A stretch of DNA of 64,000 nucleotides from Caprimulgus europaeus (taxonomy: Eukaryota; Chordata; Aves; Caprimulgiformes; Caprimulgidae): assembly GCA_907165065.1 (NCBI GenBank), contig OU015534.1, positions 8,377,686-8,441,685 on the forward strand, written 5' to 3'. Shown here piece after piece: positions 48,611 to 60,404 of the stretch (position 1 is its first letter; every line of letters starts with the position of its first letter). The notes under the pieces are model-generated. The model was not told the origin of the DNA and made no database searches. It worked only from the letters and a program-made list of their open reading frames with translations. The translations under genes and the position numbers were made by a program.

Positions 48611-49340
48611 TGAGTCATGCCGACACATTTCTTCCTCTTCATAAGAATTCCAATAAGATCTCATTTCTTTATTGCACAGAGATGATATTTCATATTCCCT
48701 CAGGAGCCAACTACAATTGTTGAAGTGGCCAGTACATTTTTAAGATACTGGTTCAATGTCCAGTTCCATTTTTGTTCTTAACTGCATTAACATATAATCT
48801 GACAGACTCCCAAAGATTGATACCTTCCAATTACCTGTGGTTTGTAATGTCATCTTGGTAATTTTGCATTTCTACAAGCTCAGGTTAATAACCACTATGC
48901 TGAAGCTGAATAATTTATAAATTTTTTGGTCTTCCAACTTTGGAGAGGTTTGTAATAATGCATTTAAAAAAAAAAAAAAAAAAGAGAGAGAGAACTGATT
49001 ACCTCTAATTGCTGTTTTATGAAGGTATCCATTCTAATAACTTCAGCCCAGGTAGGAAACAACACAACAGGTGTGTCAAATAGATAAACAAGGACAGATG
49101 AGGGGTTGTACAGGCAAAATGATAATTCTAAACCAAATGTATTAGCATAAAAGCAGAAATCTTAGCTTGCTGCTTGCCTAACCAGTGCCAGATTGGAGTG
49201 ACTTGTAGCTATCACTCAGAGGCAGAGGAAGGTGTTAAGAACATGTTTAAATGAGAAGATGATGGCAGCTCTACAAATTTTGACAGTCAGTTTATCTGAG
49301 GCACAAGTTCCTTGCTCTTTGTTCTTCACCAGTTCCCAAA
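48611..49340. other. Unannotated non-coding DNA
   Basis: Unique sequence interrupted by A18 followed by (GA)5 at 48966-48993. No open frame of note and no further repeat until 49341. Confidence 0.6.
48966..48993. repeat. A18 tract followed by (GA)5
   Basis: Eighteen A residues at 48966-48983 run directly into five GA units at 48984-48993. No polyadenylation hexamer precedes it at the right distance, so it reads as a simple repeat rather than a retrocopy tail. Confidence 0.9.
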
Positions 49341-49430
49341 GGGCTTGATTTTCAGAAGTGCTGAGCACTTGCAGCTTCTATTGACTTCAAGTGGAGTTTT
49401 AAGTGTTCTGCACTTGTGAAAATCATGCCC
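49341..49430. mobile_element. 90-bp palindromic MITE-like element
   Basis: The outer 30 bases on each side (49341-49370 and 49401-49430) are inverted repeats with 26 of 30 positions paired; they begin GGGCTTGATTTTCAGAAGTG on the left and, reverse-complemented, GGGCATGATTTTCACAAGTG on the right. The centre holds TTCTATTGACTTCAAGTGG. This matches an old palindromic repeat I recall from turtles, crocodilians and birds (GATTTTCAGAGGTGCTGAGC type). It is non-autonomous and non-coding. No clear target-site duplication remains. Confidence 0.75.
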
Positions 49431-49604
49431 AACTGGATTAGCACAAAGAGGTTTTGCTTTCAACATCAGCCAGAAATCTCTTTTCTTCCTACCTGACTTT
49501 TCCAGCAAAACACAATTACTGTTTCCTAACAGGCAAAATTGTATTATTCTATTATGTATTTCAGTTCCTTGGTGTCTTAGTGAATATGTGTTGGACTTTA
49601 TTAT

Positions 49605-49770
49605 GCATTTGTACCATTTCTCACAGAGTCAAAGAAATAAGAGATGGAAAAGACCTGCTAGGTCAGCTACTCCATGTCTCCAGTAGTGCAGCATTGTTCC
49701 TTTGAATATGTTTTCTTGTGTTTTGTCCCTCCTAAATACTGGAGACATCCTCTTTTGAGGTTGCAGTGAC
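49605..49770 (-). mobile_element. CR1-type LINE 3' end fragment (minus strand)
   Basis: The plus strand reads GAGATGGAAAAGACCTGCTA then GGTCAGCTACTCCATGTC, GTGCAGCATTGTTCC, TTCTTGTGTTTTGTCC, matching the antisense 3' end of amniote CR1 copies as I remember them (GAGTTGGAAAGGACCT, GGTCATCTAGTCCATC, TGCAGGATTGTTCC, GTGTTTTGTC). It is a typical 5'-truncated insert reduced to its tail. Boundaries are approximate. Confidence 0.65.
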
Positions 49771-50699
49771 AAAAGCTGCACAACCGTTTATCTTTCTTTC
49801 AAAAATAATACACGTATTTGGAAAGAAAAGAAAGCAGAATATTTTTAATCCTCCCTCCAAGTTGAGAAAAGTATTTCTTTTATTCTACAGGCAGTTCTCC
49901 TTTTCATATCATCATCAGAGGCAGCTGCTGTCATCAGAAATAGGGGTGTGAATGCAGGATCCTTTGCAGGTTATATTTTGATTTTAAAAAATAGGAATGC
50001 ATAACAAAGGTGATCTTTGTCTGTCTTTATTTCTGCTCCTTTGCTGTTTCATGGTCATGATTTCTGGATGTTTCTCCACTTTGGCATGTGACCAGGGATA
50101 CAAAGTACCCTAAAGAATACATTCAACAGTGTGTTTTAGTTCCACATTCAAATATATCTTTGGCCACCCTGTTCCAGAGAAGTCACTGCAATAGACATAA
50201 TGAGCCATAATTCTGCCATTAAATCCAGGCTGATGATAGGAAGAAGTGTAGTCATCCCAGTAATAAAACTGACTGCCCAGTACAATATAGGCTTTCTCCT
50301 TCCCCTATCTGCATTAAATATAATTATTGGAAGAACAATCTCTGGATACATTTCAATAAAGTGCTTTCCCATAGTTCTGTTTTCTAGGGCAAAATAATTT
50401 GTTGTCTGTTTTAAAAGCCGTTACAAAAACAGCTGTCTCTTGGAATTTTTGTTAGTTGCATGATGAGTCTCTCTAAAGTTTTCTCATCGGAAAATAATAT
50501 TCATGTTCTTTAAATTTTCATTGTTATATCTATTTAACATATAGTAACTGAATATTTTTGCTTTTATTATTATTAAAATGACTGAATAAAAACTGAAGGA
50601 GGAAGATAACCTTTAATTTATACTCCTGCTCAAGAAGAGGTCTTTTTATAGTTACATTCAGGTCTTTTTTTTTTTCTTTTTTTTTTTTTCTTCCCCACC
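49771..50699. other. Unannotated non-coding DNA
   Basis: Unique AT-rich sequence ending in a T-rich run at 50663-50692. Mirrored frames at 50148-50397 (74 and 65 codons) have no domain. Confidence 0.55.
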
Positions 50700-51000
50700 T
50701 ATTTCCTGTGGATCATCTATACTATTAAATGGATTTTTATTCCAATTTAGGATACACTTCGTCTTTAAACCCGTACTTACATTAACTTTTGTACATGGTT
50801 GCCCAGGCAACAATGTAATTGCATGAAACAATGGCATTCTCCTATGTACCATTTATGGCAAGTTTGCATTTGAAAAAACTTTGTCTTATCATCAAAGCAG
50901 AATTTGTAACCTTCTGACAGCTGAAGGAATGTTTAGGGGCCTTGATTCATATTAATTTTCCCTTGTAATTTTAATGGGTACCGTCACCTTTCATTTTAAG
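50700..51000. promoter_or_regulatory. Candidate conserved non-coding element with RFX X-box
   Basis: Repeat-free sequence holding GTTGCCCAGGCAAC (50798-50811), a symmetrical X-box (GTTGCC, two bases, GGCAAC) as bound by RFX factors, followed at once by AATGTAATTGCATGAAACA, which contains a POU-like TAATTGCAT. Flanking CpGs (CTTCGTCTT, CCCGTACTT) are retained. The X-box reading is direct; enhancer function is inferred. Confidence 0.4.
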
Positions 51001-51510
51001 GGTATTTTTTCATTCCCCCTATGATAGTTACTGTTTTACATGAAAATTCTAGAGCAGGCAGAAGAAACTGATTAAAAAATAGCTCCAAGAAAAGGCTGCA
51101 AGTACCATTCTTCTAGCTTGTAGCCTGTGAAATTGCCACTGTTTAATTGATCTTCTATAAGCTTATCTTTCCAGTGAGATGTACCACTATTGTACATTAA
51201 TCAGTGCCTCCAGACATTATCACTGAGGTAACCAAGAGCTAATCAAGCAAGAATGGAGCTGGCAGACGCCAAGATGTCACGGATGCCTTGCTGTGTACGA
51301 AGTCTGTCAGAGTTTCAGCTTCCAAAGGAACCTGTTTTTGCAGGGCTGCAGACTTTGTATAACCTTGTCATAGCAATGGAAGAAGGGGCAAGCACCCTGA
51401 ATGTCAAACAGGCGGGCCACGCAGGGAGCCAACGCTCCTGGAATCCTCTAGATGGCAAACAACAAAGTGACACTGTAATAATAATAATAAATGATGCTAT
51501 TTAGGAATAA
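51001..51510. promoter_or_regulatory. Candidate conserved non-coding element or unrecognised exon
   Basis: The stretch 51240-51500 is CpG-retaining for this window (CAGACGCC, TCACGGAT, GTACGAAG, GGCGGGCCACGC, CAACGCTCC). An 83-codon plus frame (51253-51504) covers it, giving a peptide of mixed, protein-like composition (MELADAKMSRMPC at its start) that I do not recognise and that ends in a low-complexity (ATA)n-encoded isoleucine run. A conserved regulatory element is the more likely reading; a small exon is possible. Confidence 0.25.
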
Positions 51511-54500
51511 ACAAAATGTTGACATGTTGATTAGTTTTTACTAAATAGCAGTTTCCAAGGGAAAAGATTCAAGCAAAGCAAATTTACAGCGGAAAATATT
51601 CAAAATATATTAATCAGTCATTGCAAAGTGCCACTAGAAATTGCATTCGTGCTTTTTAATTGATTTTATTTTATACATGCTCATATAGAGGAAAACAAAA
51701 CAAACCTCTGGATTTTCTTGAATATTATTTCTGGCAGCTAGATACCATATTGGGAGAATAATAGAATAGAAAACAATAAAGAAGTGTACCAGATTCATTT
51801 AATCCATTTAACTAAAACTATGCTTATTCTTGCAGAAAGATCTGTGTGACACTTCACTGTCAATTGACAGAATCTGTAATTCGGGATAGAACGGAGCCTA
51901 AATTGCGAAGGGAAGCAGCTGAATCTTTGTGCCATAGGTTCTGTCATGTGAGACGAGTTTCAACTGCTGGCATATCTGAGCTGCTTCTTTCTTGTTGGCA
52001 CGTTGATGTCTCCATAGCATCCTTTAACTATTTCCTCCCACCATCTTGCTAGTGGTGGCAGAGAGGCAACTCCAGCACTGGCATCAGTGAGGTGAAGCTG
52101 GTGACATCCATTTGTGTGATTTACCCACAAGATATCCGAGGACTTGGGACCTGCAAGTGAACCTTAATTGTACCCATTACTAGATTCACAAATTACACAC
52201 TGGAGTGAGAACAAGGCTTTCCCCTTAAACAGAGGCTGAAGGCCATAACCTATGGTTGGTTAGCCAGAGCTTTGAAGCTTGGTGTTTCTGATCTCCTTTT
52301 CTGCTACCTGAAGAAGCAGCCAAGTTTTCTCCCCACACATTTGTAACCCACTGATTTTTATGCAGCTTCCAGGTGCACTGGAGGAAGATAATTACTCCTA
52401 GCAGACGTAGCAAAGTCAATGACATACAGTTTGACTTCTGAGGCTTTTTTCTTCAGATTTTGAAGTCACTATATTTTGCATGCTGTATTTTGTTCCCAGT
52501 TATCAAGACATTGTAAATTAAAGAAATACACTGTGAAAGCATTAATAAGCAGATTTTGCATAGTTTTAACTTTGTAATTCCACTGATTTCTGTTGATGTA
52601 TTCCAAATATAAACAGGTAACAGATCAAAGTTTGCCCACTGAATACATATACAGTAAATGTAAAACACTGAACCAAATTGCCAGCTGGCATAGATTCATT
52701 GACAAAAAGGAGTTTTGCCAGAAGGTAGTTTGGCTCATTATAGCTAGTAATTTGATTATTAATAAGTGGAAAAATATTATTAATAGTAGCTAAGCTTTAT
52801 TGATTACATTCTCAAAACTCTATTAGTTCTGTAGAATGAATCTGTCAGTATGGCTTTACACCTCTTTTGGATTTTAGTGAGGATCATAGATTCATGATGG
52901 TTTGCAAGACCAAGGTCATTAATGAAGATGTTTCTGTTGGGTGGGAGGGAAGGGTTGGTTTTGTTTAATTAAAAACCCCCATGAAATAGAAATACTGCAG
53001 AGGGATAAATGTTTCCCTTTCTGAATATAAACATCTTGGCATCACCTCAGTGTTTATTTTCAAAAACTGCCTAAGTTTTGCTTCCATATTTATCTAACAG
53101 CAGGGGATCATTATCCTGTGACAAAGTTCTATTCCACTGACATTATCTCTTAATTAGAATTCATCCTTTTCTAGGTCTGTGTAGTCAGCCTGTAGTTCCC
53201 ACACATCCCATAAAGCAAGGTACGTTTTTGGAGGGAGAGGGAAGAGGGAAGGTCTAGCAGACCATTAAGAGCTGTTTAATTAGCAGCCTGATGTGGAAAA
53301 GGCTGCTTTTATTCTACATGGGCATATCTATGCAGAATTGATGATGAGAGCCAGCCTCTGCCTTCCCTTACATCATGCCAACTGACTTTAAGTGATGTGC
53401 CAGGCCAGGAGGGAGGGCATTGCTACAGTCGAGAAAATAAATCGCTTGTCTTCCTTAGGAGACAAGGAAAGGAATCAGCTTGTGGCTCTAATCACGCTAC
53501 ACTAGGAAGGTAGTGGGGCAGATAGAGGTAAAGAGCAACCTTGTAAGGTGCTCTGCAGTGTGCAGTGAATGTGTGCAGGGATCAGTCGTGAATGGCATTG
53601 CTTCTGCTGCTGAGGTCGGTCACAGAACTCTCCCATGGCTACTCTTTTGGAGATGAAGGTGTCTGCAGCTACTAATACATCTTCCCCTTCTCTCAAGAAG
53701 CATGAGTAGTGTTATTCTTTCAGCTTCTTCCCAACAGCAGATAAGCAGCCTGACCCTAGAAGGATGTCTTTGGGAGTCTAAAACAAAAATCAATGAAAAC
53801 AGTAATGTAGAGATATTAAGGCCAGGCCCTTGTTTTTGCATCTTGACTTTGGGAATCTGTTGCAGTGAGACTTACAGCATCACTAAAGACTTTTTAATGT
53901 CTGAGCAGCAAGCTCTAACTGGCAGCATAAAAGTAGGAATCTCAAATAGAAATTAATAGCTCCAGTTCCACATCCTGCATTTTAGTGGGTAAAAATGTGA
54001 GTAGTCCTTCCCACTGGTGTTTAGACACACTACATCTTCTGAACTATTTGGCACCTCCTACCTAAGGTCTGCCTGCACGAATGACAGAGCTACATAGCTT
54101 GGCAAAGATAGTGGAACATTCAGCTGCTGTAAAATGTCTTTTCCTTTATATGATGCATTACAACAAAAATCACAGCAAACATACATAAATCTAGGAAAAA
54201 TAATAATTATCCACATGCTGGCAAGAATAGTGCCTGCTACTGGAATAGTATCCTTGTAAAAATCCATTGTGAAAATCCTAGCTACCAGGTGTGACAGGCA
54301 CCAAAAATATAGAAACACTCCCCTAAGATCAGATCCTTGAATGCATATCAAGAAAAACTAGAGTTCTAATTGCCTAACAAGTTTCAGATAATATTAAAGC
54401 ATATGCTTCAGCACTAAATTATTTCGTTTTAGGGATTAGGAAGAGACCAAAGGGAGTAACCTTACCTGAATGGCTGTGTAAAGTAAAGCTTTGGGGCTTT

Positions 54501-54859
54501 TTCACATTTTCTTCCAAAATACATGCTATTAGATATTGTTGATGAAAGAACAATGGAAAAGACTGGTCCATGAGATTCATTAATTGTGGCAATTCATACG
54601 CTGGCATGATTTTTTGAAATGGTTTCCTGATAATGTTTTGCTATGAAGTAGCGTATGAGGATAAAAGAAAATTCCCTTAAAAGTTCCTAGACTGTAAATT
54701 AGCCCATGTATAATTTCACTTAATGTTTTAAAGTGATGTTCCCAGTTCTGCTGTTCACATCCTTATCATCTTCACTTACACCCTGTAAATTTGTTCAGAT
54801 GTTCAAACCCTTTCTCTGTCCAGAGATGCAAAGAAGAAAAACCGCAAAAGATACAAAAG
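51511..54859. other. Unannotated non-coding DNA
   Basis: Unique sequence containing the third 15-mer copy (53115-53129) and a small stem CTTGTCT/AGACAAG at about 53446-53467. Frames of 62-97 codons (e.g. 54058-54351 minus) lack domains. Around 53390-53470 several CpGs are retained but I make no functional claim. Confidence 0.5.
53115..53129 (+). repeat. Dispersed 15-mer CCTGTGACAAAGTTC, copy 3 of 3
   Basis: Exact match to 16477-16491 and 39668-39682, and shares one further base (T) with the first copy. Flanks are otherwise different. Confidence 0.5.
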
Positions 54860-55140
54860 CAAACTATTTGCAAGTTTATTAAATGCAGGAAGTGGTGTCT
54901 AATTGAAAAGTTTGCTAAATTTATTTAATGATGTGGTGCTACTGAGAGCTGTTATAACTTTATTGCATTGAATTATGCAATATCATACTGCATTGTCAAA
55001 TGTTTCCTTGGTTCTCATTAAGCCTATGATTCATGTTAATATTATGTCATTTAGACAGGTTCCTCAAGCAGTGTTTTATTATTATTTATTAATTTATGAA
55101 GCATCGTTTCAGTGTATCATCATACTTTATAACACTAAGG
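54860..55140. promoter_or_regulatory. Candidate conserved non-coding element
   Basis: Repeat-free, AT-rich sequence dense in POU/homeodomain-like sites: TGGTGTCTAATTGAAAAG, GAATTATGCAATATCATA, GATTCATGTTAATATTATG, TTATTAATTTATGAAGCATC. No open frame crosses it. Composition is typical of deeply conserved enhancers, though an AT-rich neutral region would look similar. Confidence 0.3.
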
Positions 55141-57239
55141 AAGGGTAGAATATTAAACAACCAAATGCACCCAGATACTCAGGGATAGGTCAGCTTCTGG
55201 GAGACAGCGTGTGTGAGGAGACAAAGGAGATATATTACATGCCCTTCAGGAACATCTGACAGTTTTCCTAAATGGTGTCTTTCCTTTTGCAAGAGCTCAC
55301 ATTTCTTTTAGTTCTAGCCTGTGTTTCAGCAAAACTACTGCATTTAACTCCTTTCTGTAACAAAGCTATGTGAAACAGGCACTTTGGCAAAACTTGTGTT
55401 GTTAAGGGTGGGTTTCCCGATTACTCAGTTTCTTGTTCCAATCTTGACATTTCTAAGTTGCCTTTACAGTGTTTTCTGCATTCGGTAAATCTATATCTTT
55501 TTAAATTCCAAGTTACTATAAGCCATCCTTGGAACAGACGTGTATCCATACTACATGGATGTGACCATGCTTTTACAGTGAAAGTTCAGTTGGAAACTTT
55601 TGGGGACCTGGTTAAATATAGGTATGCACACAATTTTCCACATTTCTCCAATAGGACCTCTGAGATATGTGTCTAATGTTGATTTCACAGGCTGAATGCA
55701 GAAATGTTTTGCTGACCTCTAGGCCTCTCCTTTAGCTGTGTCCCATTCCCTGCCTGTGTTTCACTGTTACAGAAAAACTTTTCTTCTTGTACTCCTCATC
55801 TGGAGTAGTGGAAGGATTTAATCCATCTTCAGTCTTCTCCCAGTTCTTCTGACCTGCTAGAATTATAATGGTTTCTCTGCTCCTCCTTTCCCAGGAGGAC
55901 AGGTATTCTTTTTCTTTTGACAAGCAATTGAGAGGTGGGATAGAGTTTTGGAGCTAAGTAAGTCATCAATGCTCTGTCCAGTTCTTAAAATATAATTAGA
56001 TGCCGAAAAAGCATTAGTGTTCAAATCCTGACATAAATATGGTGTCTGTTCTCCTTTTGTTCCCTCTGGTTGTTGTGTTTGCAATGCATTTGCTGTGTTA
56101 TGAAAAGCATTTCTATGCTATTGTCTTTTAAAAGACATTAGTATGGTGTTGCTAGCTATTTAATGTGAGGGCTCGCATTTTCATTACAGTTCTGTGTGAA
56201 CCCCAGCCCCACTGGAAGGCACTACTTTGCCTCTGAGGAGTGGGATCCTTTGATCCTGCAAACTTCAAGGCATTTATTTGTTTGCAGAAATTGCATCCAG
56301 GCAGGCCTGGACCCGGTGTGATAGGGAGAAAAGGTTGGATGCTGAGACACGGGAACAGTTAGATTTATGGCACAGGGATGTGCTTCTCATCCTCTGGTGC
56401 GACTGAGATGACTGGGGAGAGCAAGGCCCTCCAAGCTCCTGCTGGAGACACCTCTGGGGAGCCTGAAGCTCCTCTGCCAGTTCTTTATCTCCACTGTTTT
56501 GTGGCTGAGAAAGCAATTTGGAGTGTGAAACTATTTAGCTAGTTTGGTGTATTTTCTGTGATTTCTGAAGAAAGGTATGAATTTCCTGACTGCAAACAGA
56601 TTGGAGGTCACTTGCTCTCCTCTGCAAGTATCTTTCTCTGTTTTTTCACTGAATTAAAATCAAGATACATTTTTTAAGAAGTATAATTACAGAACATGTA
56701 ACTTGGTCAAATTTTTGTAAAACAAACAAAACTGTTACGAATAGAAGGAAGCAGCTGTTTTGAAACCTAACCACTTCAGTGTCACAGAAATCTTCATGTT
56801 AGATTCATAAATTCAAAATGTTTATTAAAACAGTATATAAAATAGTATAGCACAAAAATGGTTCTCACGTATAGAAACTTAATGGATCTTCCACGAAAAG
56901 ACCTGCACCAGCTTTGATCTTGTGTGATGCATTTCACTTTCATTTAAGGAAGGGAAATCTAAGTTTCTCAGCAAGTATCTGAGATCTTTGACTGTGTATT
57001 CATCACGCAATGCCAACAGTAAAGTGCTTACAAAAAGTGCTGCACTGAACATAGTGATATTTGTCTCCTTTCAAACACTGGCTGTTCCTAAATTCTTCCA
57101 ATTCCATTTGCTATGAAAGAGAAGTATTAAAAGCACAGATTTTTTTTTTTTTTTCCTGTTTTCAAGTTCCCCATTAGTGGTCATTATTTTCCTGCTTTTG
57201 TCCTTTTTTTCCCCCTTGCAATTTTGCTGTGAGTGATTC
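55141..57239. other. Unannotated non-coding DNA
   Basis: Unique sequence. The minus frame at 56274-56516 (80 codons) is Gln/Ser-rich and lies in a slightly GC-richer patch but has no recognised domain. T15 lies at 57140-57154. No repeat family is seen. Confidence 0.55.
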
Positions 57240-57430
57240 TCTCTGTCATCTTGCCGTAAATTGATTAATACTGCCCACTGATGCAGTGCACCACATGGCT
57301 AATATATCAGTTAAATGGAAACAGCAAACACCACCTGCTCCTTCAGGCAAATGGCACTTTGGAAAATGGAATGTGTAATCAATAGAATTAAACCTTAAGC
57401 AAAGCACTGCAAACAAATCCAGGGGCAAGG
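57240..57430. promoter_or_regulatory. Candidate conserved non-coding element
   Basis: Repeat-free stretch with GTAAATTGATTAATACTG, TGATGCAGTGCACCAC, GTGTAATCAATAGAATTAA and CACCACCTGC (E-box), giving a mix of homeodomain/PBX and bHLH-like sites. A 60-codon minus frame covers it without homology. Inference from composition only. Confidence 0.3.
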
Positions 57431-58439
57431 TCTTCTTAACTCTATGGTATGAAAGATTTTTTTTCTTTTTTTTTTTTCCTGAAATGATCTTTTTGGCTTT
57501 ATTTCAGTATATAATTTGTTTCCTTTATGACATACAGTATTCTCACTACAACTGTTGCTATACAATTTGGTATTATTTGAATCAAAGGTGATTTTTTTTA
57601 TATATATATGAAATGTTTTAGATGGGTCTGCTTTGCTTTATATGTTGAAGATTTATAGGACAAATTCTTGTCAATGGCAGTGGTAGGTCATGGGATAAAT
57701 CCTTCCCATTGATGGGGAGATAAATGCTGCTTGAATTTAACTTTCAAATCTGCTAGAGGCTGCTTAGCATTAAGGCATTTGCCTTGTTTGTGGGCACTTT
57801 AGAGATTAAGGATTTGAAGAGCAGATGCAAAAAACACACAGAACTTTTCAGCTGATATCAGAATGATCTTCCCCTAATAAATATTTTTTAGAAATAACAA
57901 AACTGGTCAGCTTTACTTCCCCAGTGAAAGAGTAAAATTTTAAAACAGGTTTTTAAAGGGAAAGGCAATAAATACAGAGAACCATGTAAGAGCAGAGGAC
58001 TTTTGCGATTAGCATAGAAGGAGAGAAAAGGTTAATCTGTGCCTGGGATCATTTGTAAGTACTGTTCAGCTACTTCAGGGAGGCAAATCGTTGCTTGGGA
58101 ACTTTAGGCTGCCTAACAGAGTGTCTGGTAACAGTTTTGGTTCAACAAACGGTTAAGGAAAATGAACTCTGCCCTTCTACGCAGCCTCCCATGTCCAGAG
58201 ATGGCTCTCGGGATACTTTCCACATTCACGTAGTGTCAATGGCTCTGGACACTTCATAAATCTGTAGATGAAAGCACATGTAAAGCTCCTCTTATACCAT
58301 GTTCTATACCTGAAAATACCTTGACCCATCTGTGAGTTTATTTAGAGATATATTTTGCCTCAGATGAAGCTTGTTAAAAAAACGAATAAGGCCATTCATT
58401 AGTACCTACCAACTGACAAACAAGTAGTCAGCTTCAGTT
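57431..58439. other. Unannotated non-coding DNA
   Basis: Unique sequence with T-runs at 57457-57477 and a short (TA)n at 57599-57609. A possible decayed MITE core lies at 57660-57720 (GGACAAATTCTTGTCAATGG, then CCCATTGATGGGGAG). No coding region is supported. Confidence 0.5.
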
Positions 58440-58640
58440 ACATGAAAATAGCCCGGGTCTATCTCACGGCTGCTTCTAACAACTCACAGCAGACTCCATT
58501 CTCTGTTTGTGGTGTACTAGTAATTATGTTCTCGCTGGCAGGATTTAGAGTTTGGTTGCCAGGGCCCAAGCACCATGTAGCAAGTGTTTTGGTAATGAAT
58601 AAAGACGGCAATCAGCAGCAACCTGAGAGCTAGCTGAATG
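58440..58640. promoter_or_regulatory. Candidate conserved non-coding element
   Basis: CpG-retaining, repeat-free stretch (AGCCCGGGTC, CTCACGGCTGC, TTCTCGCTGG, AAGACGGCAATC, TGGCGGGCAC just beyond) with GTACTAGTAATTATG and GGTAATGAATAAAG homeodomain-like sites and a half X-box GTTGCC near 58555. A 63-codon plus frame runs through it with no domain. Enhancer role is inferred. Confidence 0.35.
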
Positions 58641-60404
58641 AGACAATCTGGCGGGCACTGAGGGGGTCCTGCTGGCTTGCTCAGATGGGCAGCAGGCAGG
58701 GATGAGATAATTGATAGGAAAGGGTAATGAAAGGAAAGGAAGTGGGAGGGGGGGAGAGGAGAGAACAGATTTAGAAAATAGACAAAGATTTTGACCTTAA
58801 AGCTAATAGGCTACTTAGGATATTATTTTATAAAGACCAGGATAAAATGGGCTGGCAGCTGAATGTCAGTATAAAATAATCCTTTGTGTATGTGTGTGCT
58901 TGTGTGCGTCTGCGCACACGAGTGTGTGGTGGGCTGGGGAGGGAGGAAATCCCCATGTGCAGATTTTAGATGATTTCTAGCAAATAACAGAAAAGATATG
59001 AATGGTTATTTGTAGGATCCATAGTATTGCAATGTTCTCCTACCTACACAGCCTTCTAAAACATAACCACCAGGTTTTGAAGTCAGGAGCTCACAAGGGA
59101 GAAATTAAAAGGGAGGGAGAGCTATGACCTAGACAAATTTATGTAAATATGGAAGGGTCTCGTATTTCAGAAAACTGAGTCCTCATTTGAGACATACTGA
59201 ATTCAATATAAAGAGTTCCACTGTTTTTTAAAGACCTTGAACTATTCTGACTTTGAAAAACTAAGTGTGTATTTGTCTTGCCATCATCAAAATTATGAAA
59301 AACCCTACAAAAAGCAGCACATTTTCAATTGTACAACCTGGAAAATGAGTGATTTTGAGAGTAACAAATTAAGTTGTTTATACTTTTCTTTACAAATAAA
59401 TAATTTTCTTAGACTGAACTCTTGTAACTTAATTACTTTTTTAACCTTCATAGGCATGAAAAAAAAATAATCCCCCAGATAAAATCCTTAGTTGGAGAAG
59501 TCAAATTCCTCCCAAGACATGAGTGAAAGGTTTTGTGGGAAGAAGCTCTTTTCCTATAATTTTGCTTCCTTCTGACACCAGGCATGCTTCCTCACAGCCT
59601 TGTGGGCATAGGAAAAGATTAACATTTTTGCATTGCTGTTTTGCTGGAGTGGGAGAGAGAAAGATATAAGAATGAGCAAAGAGTTCAAGACAGACAGGTA
59701 GGAAGATGGCAGTATGAGCCAAATGAAGATATTTCATATTTGGTGATGGGGCTTTGTTTAGATTCTCTTACATACTTTTACAGTACATTTTTGCTTAATA
59801 CTGACAAGCCCATCAAAGCCAGACCCTATCTGTTTCCTTATTTATTTTCATTTTATTTTTTAAACACACATTATGGATTTTAATACATGTACTCTTCTCC
59901 AGAGTTTCAGGTATTAGGAAGATTTCAAGAGAGTTTTTGGTAGTTTACTGAGTCTCTGTTAAATACTGTAGGAGTGTAGGATTTGTTCTGTCACTGGAAC
60001 TGGAATCTTTTGAGGTCTGATAAATCAGATTATCTTGATTTGAGGTAGTACTTTGATAGGAAACCTCAGTACAGGACACGGATTTCGAAGGGCATATTCC
60101 TGGTGATTCAGTAGCTAATGCTGCTCTTCTGATCTTATTCTAAATAAGTTGTTACAAAGTGCTCAGCAGTGCTATTCTTGGCTTGAGGCAGAGGTACATC
60201 AGCACTTCAGGATGTTTGCTACTGAAAATGTACCTAGCGAGAGCTTAGCCACAAATGCACCTTTTTCCTGCTCAAATTTCAAACAGAAATGGTATTCTTC
60301 ATTTTCTGGGATTTTGAAAAATTTCATGCTGTGTTGCTGTGTAGAGTTCATCAGTGCACTGCTTTCTCAAAAATATGCAAACATGTTAGTGATAAAAGAA
60401 ATTA
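58641..60404. other. Unannotated non-coding DNA
   Basis: Includes a G/A-rich patch (58735-58765) and the TG-rich tract at 58885-58929. Frames of 77-80 codons at 59237-59470 and 59641-59883 have no domain. The rest is unique AT-rich DNA. Confidence 0.55.
58885..58929. repeat. Imperfect (TG)n tract with CG steps
   Basis: About 45 bp of alternating TG/CA with interspersed CG (GTGTGCGTCTGCGCACACGA). Strict purine-pyrimidine alternation with GC steps is favourable to Z-DNA. It is an imperfect microsatellite. Confidence 0.8.
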
